Assembly: GCF_024763615.1 (NCBI RefSeq)
Contig: NC_077222.1
Coordinates: 44,826,001 to 44,890,000 of the forward strand
DNA: 64,000 nucleotides
Origin: Phlebotomus papatasi
Lineage: Eukaryota > Arthropoda > Insecta > Diptera > Psychodidae
Direction: 5' to 3'
The notes beneath the pieces were generated by a model. The model had not been told where the DNA came from and did no database searches. It saw only the letters and a list, made by a program, of their open reading frames with translations. Below are positions 46,826-57,710 of the stretch, one piece after another. Position 1 is the stretch's first letter; each line of letters opens with the position of its first letter. The position numbers and the translations under genes are program-made.

Positions 46826-48240
46826 TAATTAAAAATAGGTGAGATTGTTAAGAAACTCACCTCTTAATATTCAAGAGCAAAAACGTAGTATATTTTCTTT
46901 ATTTTCAAAGTCTTTCTTTTCATGCAATCACCAAATGAGATTCATGCATCCTTAGTAAATTCAATGATGACAGGAATATAAAATTTATCAAATGAATTTA
47001 GGGTGGAGCAAGTACTTTTGGCCACTTTAAGGTTTCATGTGCTTGCAATTTTTATAATCTTCATTTAAATAAAATGAAATTTTGTACAAAGATACCTTAA
47101 AGCCGTTTCTTCCTAATAATCCAAGAGAATTCCCAAAACTTTTTGGATATTTTAGTGAAAAATTCATTTTATGCAACTTATGCATGTTTCAGTACTTTTG
47201 GCCACGTTGTAAGCACTTTTGGCCATTGTGTGTGAGCACTTTTGGCCACTTGTTTCCAATAGGATTTTAATAAAATAAAAGAAGAAATAGCTTTCGAGAA
47301 CTTTCACAAATACACAGCACAATTCCTATTCTTATTTAACACCAATTTTATGTGATTATTAGAGTATTTTAAACGACTTTTTGCACATTTTCTATTTGAT
47401 GTAAAAATCAGTCAAAAGTCACGATTGTTTTTACTGAAATCCGAGAGGTGCGCCACGTATAAAATGTATGGGAAAATGAATGGCCAAAAGTACTTACACA
47501 GCCGAAAAAAGTGAGCTCCTTTAGCCACATCCGATTTTCATTTAATTTGTTAGAAAATCTTATTAAGGATGATATCACAATAAAATTTAGTTAATTAAGA
47601 AATGGACTTTCATTGAATAGCATCAAATATTTTCACCAAAAATATGAAAAAATGCAAAACAATTTCTCTTAACATTAACAAGTTTCTTAAGAATCCCATG
47701 TTTTTTTAGTGATTGTTTACCTTGTCGAGAATTTCTTTCAATAACTTAGAATTAATCAAGTCGAAACAAAATCAAATATGGTTTTCTGATTCGTTAGATT
47801 AGAGGTCACGAAATAAGACCCATTTTCCTGTTCTAAATAAACTCATAATTGCCTTACAATGTGATTTTACTTTAGGTGGCCAAAAGTGCATACATGGCCA
47901 AAAGGGCTGACTCTACCCTACTTAAATCGGAATTGCAATGCTTTTTCAGATTTTGGAAATTTAACTACAAATAATTTTATGAAGAAAATGCTACGTTTTT
48001 GCTCTTGAATATTAAGAGGTGAGTTTCTTAACAATCTCACCTATTTTTAATTAATTTTTTTGTAGTTATAAAAATTATTTGTAGTTTAATTTCCAAAATC
48101 TGAAAAAGCATTGCAATTCCGATTTAAGTAAATTCATGTGATAAATTTTATATTCCTGTCATCATTGAATTTATTGAGGATGCATGAATCTCATTTGGTG
48201 ATTGCATGAAAAGAAAGACTTTGAAAATTTTCTGCAGATC
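46826..48240. repeat. Two-block inverted repeat complex (X-L-X'-L')
   Basis: Block X (46826-46895) has the GGTGAGATT...ACTCACC hairpin and ATTCAAGAGCAAAAACGTAG. Block L (about 46896-47985) follows, holding a later MITE at 47001-47918. Then comes the complement of X (47986-48055), and then the complement of L without the MITE (48060-48240). The L arms match over about 180 bp with few differences. No ORF of interest. It lies between the OBP and PLPBP genes. Confidence 0.8.
47001..47918. mobile_element. TA-flanked MITE, 918 bp
   Basis: Ends are GGGTGGAGCAAGTACTTTTG and the complement of GGGTAGAGTCAGCCCTTTTG. Near both ends GTACTTTTGGCCAC-like text is repeated. The element is flanked by TA on each side. 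The other arm of the surrounding inverted repeat preserves the empty site with a single TA. Confidence 0.85.
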
Positions 48241-48469
48241 CACGCATGTGCTGGTGAATGTCTCTCAATACATTGCTGATTAAGCTTTTGGGAATGGCTT
48301 TGAGTTATGTAAAGAACTCCTCCGTGAATTGTATCGTAAATTTACATTGAAATACTTCGCGATGTCCCAAAAATAGATTCTTAATTTTTGTAGCTAAACA
48401 TTCTCTATATATTGGAAGACTGAGAATTTGTTATGTGGATACAGAGATCATTATGGCTAATATATATAT

Positions 48470-49407
48470 TCATTTATTATCAGTTTTTGGTGTTCTAATC
48501 CCGAAAATTGAGCTTCCTACTCGAACAATAGAACTCCCAGCTGCAATCTAGAATAAAATAGTATTTCTTACTGGTAGCAAAAAAAATTAAAAGAATAAAA
48601 AAATGTAATCTTACAGCATCTTCAAAATCATGAGACATTCCCATTGAGACGTGCACGTCTCGTGGAGTAAGATTGAGTTCTCTGACAATATTCTCATGGC
48701 ACTGCATTAATGAGATGAAGTCCTCATTGGGGCCACTTGTGTAGTCTTCAACATACTTTCCAATTGTCATAACGCCTTCAACGATCAAATTGGGGCATTT
48801 CTCCTTGATAAATTTGTACAAATTAATAGCATCTTTTGGCTCAACGCCACTTTTAGCTTCTTCCCCGCTTGTGTTCACCTGAACGAGAACTCGCAGTCTC
48901 TCATTCCCTTCCTTCTTCACCTTTTCCCAAGCTCTGTTGATACTGGTTGCCAAATGTTCCGAGTCCACCGTCTCAATCATGTACAATCCAGGAACAGCGA
49001 CAACCTTGTTGACCTTGTTACTTTGCAAGTGTCCAATGAGGTGCCACTTGATCTCTTTGCATTTTTCCAGAATCTCAGAATTTCCACCCTTCTCTACCAG
49101 TTCCTGGACATAGTTCTCTCCAAAGTGTCTCTGACCGACAGAATATGCTTCAGCAATCATTTCTACAGGCTTCGTCTTGGAAACCGCCACAAGATATGGT
49201 TTCTCCGTCTGAAGAGTCTGCAATAAATTGTCTGTCAATCTTCAATCCTAATCTCTCTGACCTTTCTACAACGTTTCGCAACAATTCTATCTGATAAAGA
49301 TGTTGTTTGAAAAGAAAATATTGTCTTACTGGTGAACGATTCTTTGTCGCACTTTCAATTTTTTCGATCACTAATTTAATGTTCTGTTTAATATCTACTT
49401 CCGACAT
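48470..49407 (-). CDS. PLPBP: Pyridoxal phosphate homeostasis protein (YggS/PROSC family), 252 aa
   Basis: Three exons: 49407-49330, 49217-48615 and 48547-48470. All joins are consistent (donors GTAAGA, acceptors TTATTGCAG and TTATTCTAG) and the total is exactly 253 codons. It is a single-domain alanine-racemase-like TIM barrel. LVAVSKTKP carries the PLP-binding lysine (Lys40). HFGENYVQEL, WHLIGHLQSNK, VLVQVNTSGEE, GVMTIG and SMGMSHDFEDAI follow, and the C-terminal RVGSSIFG phosphate-binding end is encoded by the last exon. The family buffers intracellular pyridoxal 5-phosphate and has no known catalytic activity. The length is normal (human about 275 aa). The frame that runs on past the second exon at 48615 is intron read-through, not the real C terminus. 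Confidence 0.95.
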
Positions 49408-49775
49408 TATTCTACGGTACATATATGCACAAATATAACAAGGAAAAAATGCAAATATCTGAGAAAATTCAAGTGGATATAAGACCACAAACAGATCCGC
49501 CGATACACACAAAAAAAACAGCTGATTGTCACTCAAATTTCCACAGAGAAATATTCCACAATTATAATCCACTGTTGGGAGACTTTGCTAACAGACTGTA
49601 CGGAAGAGGAGGATTTCTCTGCTAGGTATCGATGAGATTCATCGTGAGTTTTAAAAAGCAACAGTTAACAAACAGAATGATCTGTTCCAGATGTTTTAAA
49701 AAAAATTAATAAATGAATAAATAAATAAATACATTATATTCATTGAACAAATAGCCATACTGATATCTTAATCCT
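49408..49775. other. Promoter region of PLPBP
   Basis: Upstream of the minus-strand PLPBP start. No distinct promoter motif could be assigned. Confidence 0.35.
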
Positions 49776-50791
49776 TTAACCCCATTTAAGGACGAATAGA
49801 ACACCGATATTCCATAAATTAAAATTATTTTTTTTTATTAGGACAAAAAGCAAAATCGTGAGAATTAATCTTAGAATTCATAAATACTAGATACATTCTT
49901 ATATTCATGAAACTAGAAGTAAAGAACATTATTAGAATAAAAGTATTAGATTAGTAATTGGAAAAAAAATTTATAAAATATCTTTAAAAAATTTTTTAAG
50001 TATTTTTATTGCTTACAAGTTGCATATTTTATTCTAAAGTAAAATGCCCTGTAGTCGTTCGGTTCCTCAACTCGGCCAGTGGGGTTATTCTTTCAATTTC
50101 TTTCATTTCTTAGATTTGCTAAAATATTAAATATGGTCTAACAGGTGTAACATTATAAGGTATATTATACATAATACAAATCAGTGAAAATTTCATAGAA
50201 ATTGACTATAAAGCGTTAAAAAGAATTAATTAAATAATTTCATTAGCCGATCTGAGGAACTGGCCAACTTAACCCTTTAACGACGAGACAATTTTTACGG
50301 ACTGAAAATCAACAATAAAAATTAATCTGAGAAACATCGTCAATGATAAGTCTTACATCTAACCTTGGAAAGTCCAATAGAATCTGATTCGGTGTATTTT
50401 GTGCTTCTATGAACGATAGGGACAAAAATAGTCCAAAATTTTAAGTAATTTTTCTGACAATACCAATGAATAATATTTTTCGCTTTAATGAAAAATATTA
50501 CGTATGAGTATGGTAGTTTTTATTGCCAAAAAGGTTTTGCTTAAAAAAAATTGGAAGTATAAAAAATTAATAAAATCAATTATGAATTTGATAATTTAAA
50601 AATTCGCTGTTTTTGAGCTTAAATATATACTACATAGCAAATAGCTAGAGACTTGCAAAAAATATTCTAGATTCTTTCAACCTTCTACTTTACAATTATG
50701 TACAGACATAAGAAAAAAATAACTTTAAGTAGTCAGGAAAAATTATTTTCTTTATGGGACACCGGTGTTCCAATCGTCCTTAAAGGGTTAA
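49776..50791. mobile_element. Long TTAA-flanked relative of the small MITEs, about 1.0 kb
   Basis: The left end TTAACCCCATTTAAGGACGA at 49776 and the right end, whose complement is TTAACCCTTTAAGGACGATT, at 50791 are inverted repeats. Both are followed by a GAACACCGRTRTNCC block. A partial inner start (TTAACCCTTTAACGACGA) lies at about 50273. No transposase was recognised. The ends match the roughly 150-bp MITEs elsewhere in the window. Confidence 0.65.
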
Positions 50792-51730
50792 GGGAACTTC
50801 ACTTTAACCCATTCCTTACCATGGTATTATACATCATACGCAAATTGAATGATTTTAGATGATTTATTCCTGGGTAACTTTTATCCGAATTGCTCTCGGG
50901 AATGGATTCAATTACTTGGGAAAAATGGTCCGACAGACATGAAAAAACATTTTGTTATGATTTTCTTGCTTTGCGGAAGGTCATGCAAAATTTTTGCTCA
51001 AAATGGCGGACGGAAAATTCGACATCCCGTCGAATTTGTTATAATTGGTCTTCATCCTCTTTCCTGATTTAAATTCTAGTTACCAATTTGTTTTATTTGA
51101 TAGTTACTCTATCTAAATAAATAAAGTTTGTAATGAATTAAGGCACAGAATTTAAATTCAGCGACCATTAAGACGTGAGTTTGACAGGGGCTTCTCGCGC
51201 CCCCATAATAGATAAATATCTTTCTTTTCAAAAAATTCATCTATTAATCTGTAAGAAACTAATCCCAAAATATGAACTTTCTATCTCAAGTATTTCTAGT
51301 ACATTGACTGAATGGGTTAATATTAATTTTTCAGAATGTTAAAATATTCTTTATTTTCTATAATACTTCGAGGATGCAAAATTTTAAAATGCTATATATA
51401 TAAATACTTGTATACAGTAAATGAACTAGTTTGATCTTTAAATGTTCAGAAATAGTTTAGCATTCCAAAAATTTTTCATTCCCTTAAGAAATAATAAAAA
51501 AAATGTGCAAATAAAATTAGGGAAATAATGTGTTTATGTTTTATAAAACATATAAAAATTCTGTTGTAATAAAACTATTCTTGGATTATATGTTTTTGTT
51601 TTGAAATGTTATAGCAAGGCTTTAAAATGGTAATTTAAATCCGATTGACTTATTTAGAAATAGCCTTATTTTAGCGTAAAAAATGCCTCGTGTTGCAGGG
51701 CTTTCATGCATTTTACAATTCAAGAAAAAT
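50792..51730. other. Non-coding, no gene seen
   Basis: AT-rich sequence with short random ORFs only. Confidence 0.4.
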
Positions 51731-51745
51731 TGTCCAGTGTTGGCA

Positions 51746-51810
51746 CGGCGACACGACACGTCTTTGCGACACGTCACTACGACGTGTCGCAAACGTCGTG
51801 ACGTTAATTA
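51746..51810. repeat. CpG-rich imperfect palindrome
   Basis: ACACGTCTTTGCGACACGTC and GACGTGTCGCAAACGTCGTG lie around a 5-nt spacer (ACTAC) and can pair at about 17 of 20 positions. Related GCGACACG words recur just upstream (51749) and downstream (51817). The GC and CpG content stands out sharply from the AT-rich surroundings. Confidence 0.75.
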
Positions 51811-52791
51811 TTTTGCGACACATTTTTCTCCAAATTTAAATAATATTTTTTGATGAACCGAAAGTCAGTTCATATAAGTAAATTAATTGTCTTAATCACT
51901 ATAGACTAATAGAGCAAGACAAACTTAATTTTAGGCTTCGACACGATAATAATAAAAATATAGCTTAATAAACTAAACTGTAACTTACAGAATACTAAAT
52001 TTTAATTCTGTTATAATCATTGTTTTCATAAAACGGTCTCAGAATTCAATTTTCAATTCATGTGTAAATTGCAGAACCCTCCTTTAATTGTGGAGCTCAG
52101 AGACTGAATGGTATATATCCTATGGCTCAAGCATGGATATGTGCCATTTTGTCTCTGAGCTGTACAATTGGATGTTCGTAATAACATAATTTGAACGCAT
52201 ATTAGCAACAATAAACAATTAAGGTTATTTTTTCGTTATAAAATTTAAATGTATAGATTTAGAGCAATTTTGAGAAACTTTATTTCACTCGAGGAAATTT
52301 TACTTTTTCTGTCCAATGGATTTCTGTACATATTTCGTAAGACATTTACACAAAAATGGTAAAATCTATAACGTCTATAACTACGTAATAAATGCTTAAC
52401 GTATAATGGCGTCATACACATTAGAAAAAAATTTCGTGAAAAATTGCCTTTTAAAAAATAATTTACGTTTCTGCCTACAATGGTAGGGGAAATAAAAAAA
52501 ATTTCAATTTAAAATTTTTTAGAAATAAAAAGAAACTTTTTTTTAAACTGCTCCTGGTGTTTCTTGGAGTTTCTTTGGAAATTCTCTACTACAAGATCAT
52601 CTTGAATTCTTTTTAGTTACGGATCAGTTATGGATCATTGGAATTATATTTTCGTTTTCATTAAAATGTATAACTTTTAAAATTAGATTTTTGTTTCAGT
52701 ACTAGGAACTAGGGTCTATGCTTCCTATTTCTAGACGCACTGAGAAGCCAATCACTTTCCATTAATGTATTTTTTTCCTGTAATTTTTCAT

Positions 52792-53135
52792 TACAGTAGA
52801 CTCTCTCAAATTCGGACATTTGGGACCGAAATGTCAGTCGAACGTTAAAAAAATTCGGGCGACAATCTTGTTGAAATACAACGATTTTTATTGATCTGCA
52901 TACACATATTGAGTTTACACACTCATTATATTTTGTAAATTTCATTTTAATCCCTTAATAACGCAAAATTACATTAAAACTCAGATAAACCATGGCAAAT
53001 TTGAGCATATTGGGTTCATTTGATAATTATAAACAAATTTGAAAAATGTCAACAAACTTTTTTCGAATTTAACTGCCGCCCGAATTAAAAAGTAGCCCAA
53101 TCTTAAAAGAGCCGAATTAGCGAGAGTCTACTGTA
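52792..53135. mobile_element. MITE with perfect TACAGTAGACTCTC ends, 344 bp
   Basis: TACAGTAGACTCTC at 52792-52805 is the exact complement of GAGAGTCTACTGTA at 53122-53135. The outer TA fits a Tc1/mariner-type target. Inner text (AATTCGG, CGAACG / TTCGAATTT, GCCCGAATTA) is also partly inverted. Degenerate copies lie at 36402-36735 and 41957-42303. Confidence 0.85.
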
Positions 53136-54759
53136 AATAGTTTCTTGGTCTTTTTCTTAAAATAGATTTTATTGGAATTTTGACAGACTGATCTAACTGA
53201 TGTTAATGATGATTAAAAAAATACGTCTTTTGTTTTACTTAGTATGGCTTATTTTTATTTATTTTTTTACACATTGTTGGCGCAATTTTTCTTTACTGCG
53301 AGAAAATTGCATCAAAAATAAAAAAAAGGCATTTAATGTGTAAAAAGTGAGCTTCCATTTAAATTTTCATTCGTATAGAAATTAGAAAATTAAACACAAT
53401 TCATTCATTATTTGATGGACTTGTATATTGCATTGGTTTATACTAAATTGTCTGCAATATATTGTAATGAATCACATTATATCTTGCCATGAATTACTAT
53501 AATTGTCAACTCCTATTACGGCATTCAAAATTAGCAGCACCATTCACGCGGGACCGATCCAATGCGCCATTTGTAGCCTGGGAATGATTGATGGGGTCCC
53601 TAAAGTGAGGGATGGTGATTGCAGTTAAATTGGCGAGAAGGGAGATAATTCAATGGCAAGGGAGGACAAATTCACTCCTGTCTGCCACATAAGGACTCTA
53701 TTATCTTCAAAGCATTATTATTGAGTGACTGCGTTAACTGGAAAATTATTGTGTTCCCAGAGGAAGAATCTCTCTCAGCCTTGTACAGTGGTGCATTTGA
53801 AATTTAGTGAAAATGATAGCGGAAAATAAAGGGATGGGGAAAGTTGAATTAAAGCCAATTTCGGGTATAGGTTAGGGTGAGATATTCTTGCAATTCTTCC
53901 TATACACATATCTTGAAATATGTTATGATTTGTGATTATTATTATTTTATGTGTGTCCTTTATTGTTGAGTTTAAATTGAGTGCAAAAAATGTGCGTGTT
54001 TGGCTTCTATTTGTATAGAAATAACTATAATTCTTCGTCTTATGTGTTGGATTGGGATGAAAAAATAAATATATAGAGTTTATTGCTTGTTCATTTTGTT
54101 ACACACATGGATAAACTTTTGGTGCAAAGAATTTTTTGGCGCCTGATTTTTTTTTACTGTTTGCCTACCCATCAACCGCTATTATTCTCTTGATGTTGAG
54201 ATTTTGCACACTTCCTTAGGTGGTTAATTATGCGAAAATATACTTTAATAGCAATGTCCGAATGTAATTCTCAGCTCTGGTGACATGAATGTTATGTCAG
54301 GAAACATTAAAATTAATTTAATTGCGTTAATTTACGATGAACGTGATATAAAAAGAGATGAAAGAGTAAAAATTTTGTTCTTCTTTTCACTCGTTTTTTC
54401 TCTAGAGATTTTCAACTACATACCAGAAATTTCACATTAAAATTTCTGATTGGTTGCTTTCTCGTGAAGATGATTTGAAGACCTTTCCACGATCCCCGAT
54501 AATTACTATAAGCTAAAGATCACACTTTCTTGATCCGTATTTCTACCATCACCTCACCATCCTTTGAATCAATAGCATAACATCGTAGAGCAAAGATATA
54601 GAGTTTCGCTGGATACTCGAAGTATGACGGTATTAAACAAGGATAATTATTATCATCAACGTAAATTCAATCACAAGTTTGACATTTTATTTTTCGAAAA
54701 CTGCTTAACCAATCTTAATGAAATTCGTAAAGTCGATGATGTATGACTTAAGCTTTAAA
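53136..54759. other. Non-coding interval, no gene seen
   Basis: The stretch 53530-53760 is less AT-rich than its surroundings but shows no open frame or RNA fold I recognise. The rest is AT-rich without structure. Confidence 0.4.
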
Positions 54760-54928
54760 AGCAGTGGTAAACCTAGATCAGCTTACTGTGGATGAGATTC
54801 TTAACGTAAGCAAACTTCGAATGCATGAAAATTCTATTTAGATCTGAAGTTGGCAGTATTCATGTGACGAACTTCAACTATGTCAGAGAATTATAGAATT
54901 TTGTGAGATCGTTCTTTTAAATCTTATT

Positions 54929-55076
54929 TTAACCCTTTAAGGACGACTGGGTGACCGGTGACCCAAAAATTAAATTTTTCCTATGGCCATCTATAGTCAG
55001 GTTTCGCTCTAAAAAGACGGTAAAAATTATTTGTTCTGACTCCCAATTTTAAACCTTCTTGTCTATAAAGGGTTAA
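54929..55076. mobile_element. TTAA-type MITE in BR1 copy 3
   Basis: 148 bp, starting TTAACCCTTTAAGGACGA and ending AAAGGGTTAA, with GGGTGACCGGTGACCC inside. TTAA sits at both ends. Confidence 0.75.
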
Positions 55077-55166
55077 ACAAAGTGGTCGAGTAAACCCAAA
55101 AATTGGTTTTACAATTGTGGCGTCCATAAACTTGGTTCTATGAAGTTCAAATGTTCTATAAATTTA

Positions 55167-55490
55167 TACACTCGACTCTTCGTTATCCGGCTGACTGGAG
55201 GATAAAATGACATTTAGGTTTTTTTGAATGATCAACGGTTTTTCTATTTTGTGCTGTGTGAATTATTTTCTGTCTGCGACAAAGAACAAGAGAATTTTCT
55301 TCATAGTGTACTGATGTTTCATTTTTTATCACAATTATGTATTAAAAATTTCGATACAAAGATAATAATACTTTAATTCACACTGGAGAAACTTCATGTT
55401 TAGTAAAAATAATTTTGAATACATCAACCGCCAGTGTTTGGCAGCTGTCACCCGGATAACGAAGTGCCGGATAACGAAGAGCTGAGTGTA
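55167..55490. mobile_element. MITE with ATAACGAAG-type ends, 324 bp
   Basis: Left TACACTCGACTCTTCGTTAT continues CCGGC. Right GCCGGATAACGAAGAGCTGA ends GTGTA. They are inverted repeats of 25 bp with two mismatches. The TA-terminated ends resemble pogo/mariner TIRs. The flanks rejoin to match BR1 (CAAATGTTCTATAAA then GCTTTGT-AGAGCTTT). Confidence 0.85.
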
Positions 55491-55964
55491 ATGCTTTGTA
55501 AGAGCTTTGATTTCTGCCCTTTAAATTCGGTCAAATAGAACCGGAGATATGGCGTTTTGAATTTCGTGAACTTTCACACGTGTTTCCGGTTCTCTTGTAA
55601 CCACATAGAGCCTACGCCTCTTTTTGGAAACTTTATAGCCTAGACTACAACACTTTAAAATTTGAACACCTTTCACATTGGCGTTTTTGTGAAAAATAAG
55701 TTTGAATTTTTACGTTATTTCAGAGCCAGCAGTATCGGAGATATAGATTGGTCAATTTTTAACTTTGACCCTTTACAGCTCAGATCAGGGGTGTTCGAGG
55801 AACTTAAGGTTTTTGTTTGTTTAGATAAAGTACAACTATGAAATACCACAATTTCAGCCCGATCCATGCTATATAACTGTTATAGAAAACTGCGTAATTT
55901 TCTTTTTAACAATAGCAGCCCTAGCTGTCGTTTTACAAACTTCCGATGTTAGAAGAATATGATT

Positions 55965-56094
55965 AGCCATTTAAGGACGATTGGGTCACCGTTGACCCAA
56001 AATTCTTATTGCAAAACATAACTTTAGAAGGTCATTGGAAAAAAGTGATTTTTTCTGATGCCAAATTTTTGACCCTCTCGTCCTTAAAGGGTTA
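55965..56094. mobile_element. TTAA-type MITE, decayed left end
   Basis: TTTAAGGACGATTGGGTCAC at the left and CGTCCTTAAAGGGTTA at the right, as in the other copies, but the outer TTAACCC is mutated on the left side. Confidence 0.65.
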
Positions 56095-57710
56095 GAGTCA
56101 ATTAGAGTAAAATTAAAGTAAAGGAACCTAGCGAGATATGAGCCATAAAATTATTCTGTACTGAGAACGCACACGAGAAAAATTTATAGTTGTAATTAAT
56201 TTTTAAATTAGCTGTTATTTTAGGAAATGTGTCAATTAACAAAACAGACAAACGAGAAAATTAATTGGTTTGGAGTGACAGAAAACGATTGATTATTTTG
56301 TTTCACTCTTTAATTTTTTTTCACCTTAATTCCATGTTTTGTGGATTTTATTCTTGTCACTCTCTTGAGGCATCTTTTTTCCTCTCTCTCAACTAATTTT
56401 TTCTGCCTTCCTAATTTTAGGTCATTGTCATGATGAGAGGAGGACAATGACAATAAGAAGGAATAGACATTTCTTATGTGCATACCGAGTCGTTAAAACA
56501 ATCAACATGGATCTTTGTGATTTCTTTCTCGGAGATTCCTTAACAGCCAAATTGGTTTGATGGTGAAGCGTGATAATTTATTTAAGTTTTTCGTCTGTCC
56601 ATCTCACGGAGTAGACCTGACAAAGTTAAATGAGTATGTGGGTTATAATTTAAACATCTTCATCTTATTTTATTGAACATCGTTTTGAGCTCATTTACTT
56701 GACCATAAAAACGTGTATAAAGTTAAATTAGACTAAATATCTATTAGGTTTCTTGAGGCATAAATGTCTTCTACGTTGGCTAACTCTCTTCTTTCCAATC
56801 AAAATCTAACACCCGGATGGCAAATTGATTTGAACGAGGAACCACATCCACAGATCAAATAAAGTCATTTCATTGGAGGGATGGACAATAACTCTGTTGT
56901 GTATTGTATTTATTTGTTCGCAGAAATGCTGACTTTTATGGATATTCTTCTGCAAAATGCCAAAATTATTGCTGTCCGTCAATAAAGAAGAAAAAGTATA
57001 TTCTTTCTGATGCAGCCTCCTTGAGCGAAGGATAAAGAGTGATAAATGATACCATGGAACATCTTTCGTTGAAATTTGTCAACGAGAAAATGCCCTTTTT
57101 CCCATATATGTATACCTCAAATAACAAAAGAAAACCATCAACTCACATTTATTGTTTATTAACAAGATTCAGTATAGATCAGTGAAGAAATAACAAAGTC
57201 ATATAATATTAGATTAATAAACGAGAATGTTTTGTTGGTCCTTTTATATTATTTACAATGGCAGAAAATGACTTCTTTTTTATTTCAAGAAATTCGGTCG
57301 CATTGTTGAAAAATTGGGCACATTCGTTCAGCAATTTTATGGTCATTGTTACAAATAACACACCACTTGAAATGAATACAATTCGCTCTTGTTCACTTTT
57401 CTGTTAAGAAAAACAGAGGCAGTATCTTCACAATAGGTCAATGTGGTTACCTTTTATGATGACACTTTTTTCTTAAATTGCCATTTGGTCTTCTCGATTT
57501 ATCCTGATGGCGATCTTCAAAAAATTCTTGGGGTCAATAGGTTCCAAAGGTTCGAAATAAATTTATATTGTCTTATTTTTGCTGAATTTGGTATGCAAAT
57601 AATACGTCATTATACATCATTTTCTCCTGAATGAAACATTCCTATTTATAAAATGTAATTTATTATTTAGTTGGGTTAGTTAGATTTAAATTATTTTCCT
57701 ATTCATGCAA
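56095..57710. other. Non-coding interval, no gene seen
   Basis: Short ORFs only. No RNA gene or repeat recognised. Confidence 0.4.

Larger units (their letters stand above)
54760..55960 (+). repeat. BR1 copy 3, with nested MITEs
   Basis: Shares the BR1 order: GAGATTCTTAACGTAAGC, GAACTTCAACTATGTCAGAG, TAGAACCGGAGATATGG, TTTACAGCTCAGATCAGGGG and CTAGCTGTCGTTTTACAAAC. It lacks the ends seen in copy 1. It is interrupted by MITEs at 54929-55076 and 55167-55490. Confidence 0.65.

Noticed and set aside
48495..48614. Read-through C terminus of the PLPBP frame
   Set aside because: It is intron. Splicing to 48547 gives the conserved RVGSSIFG end.
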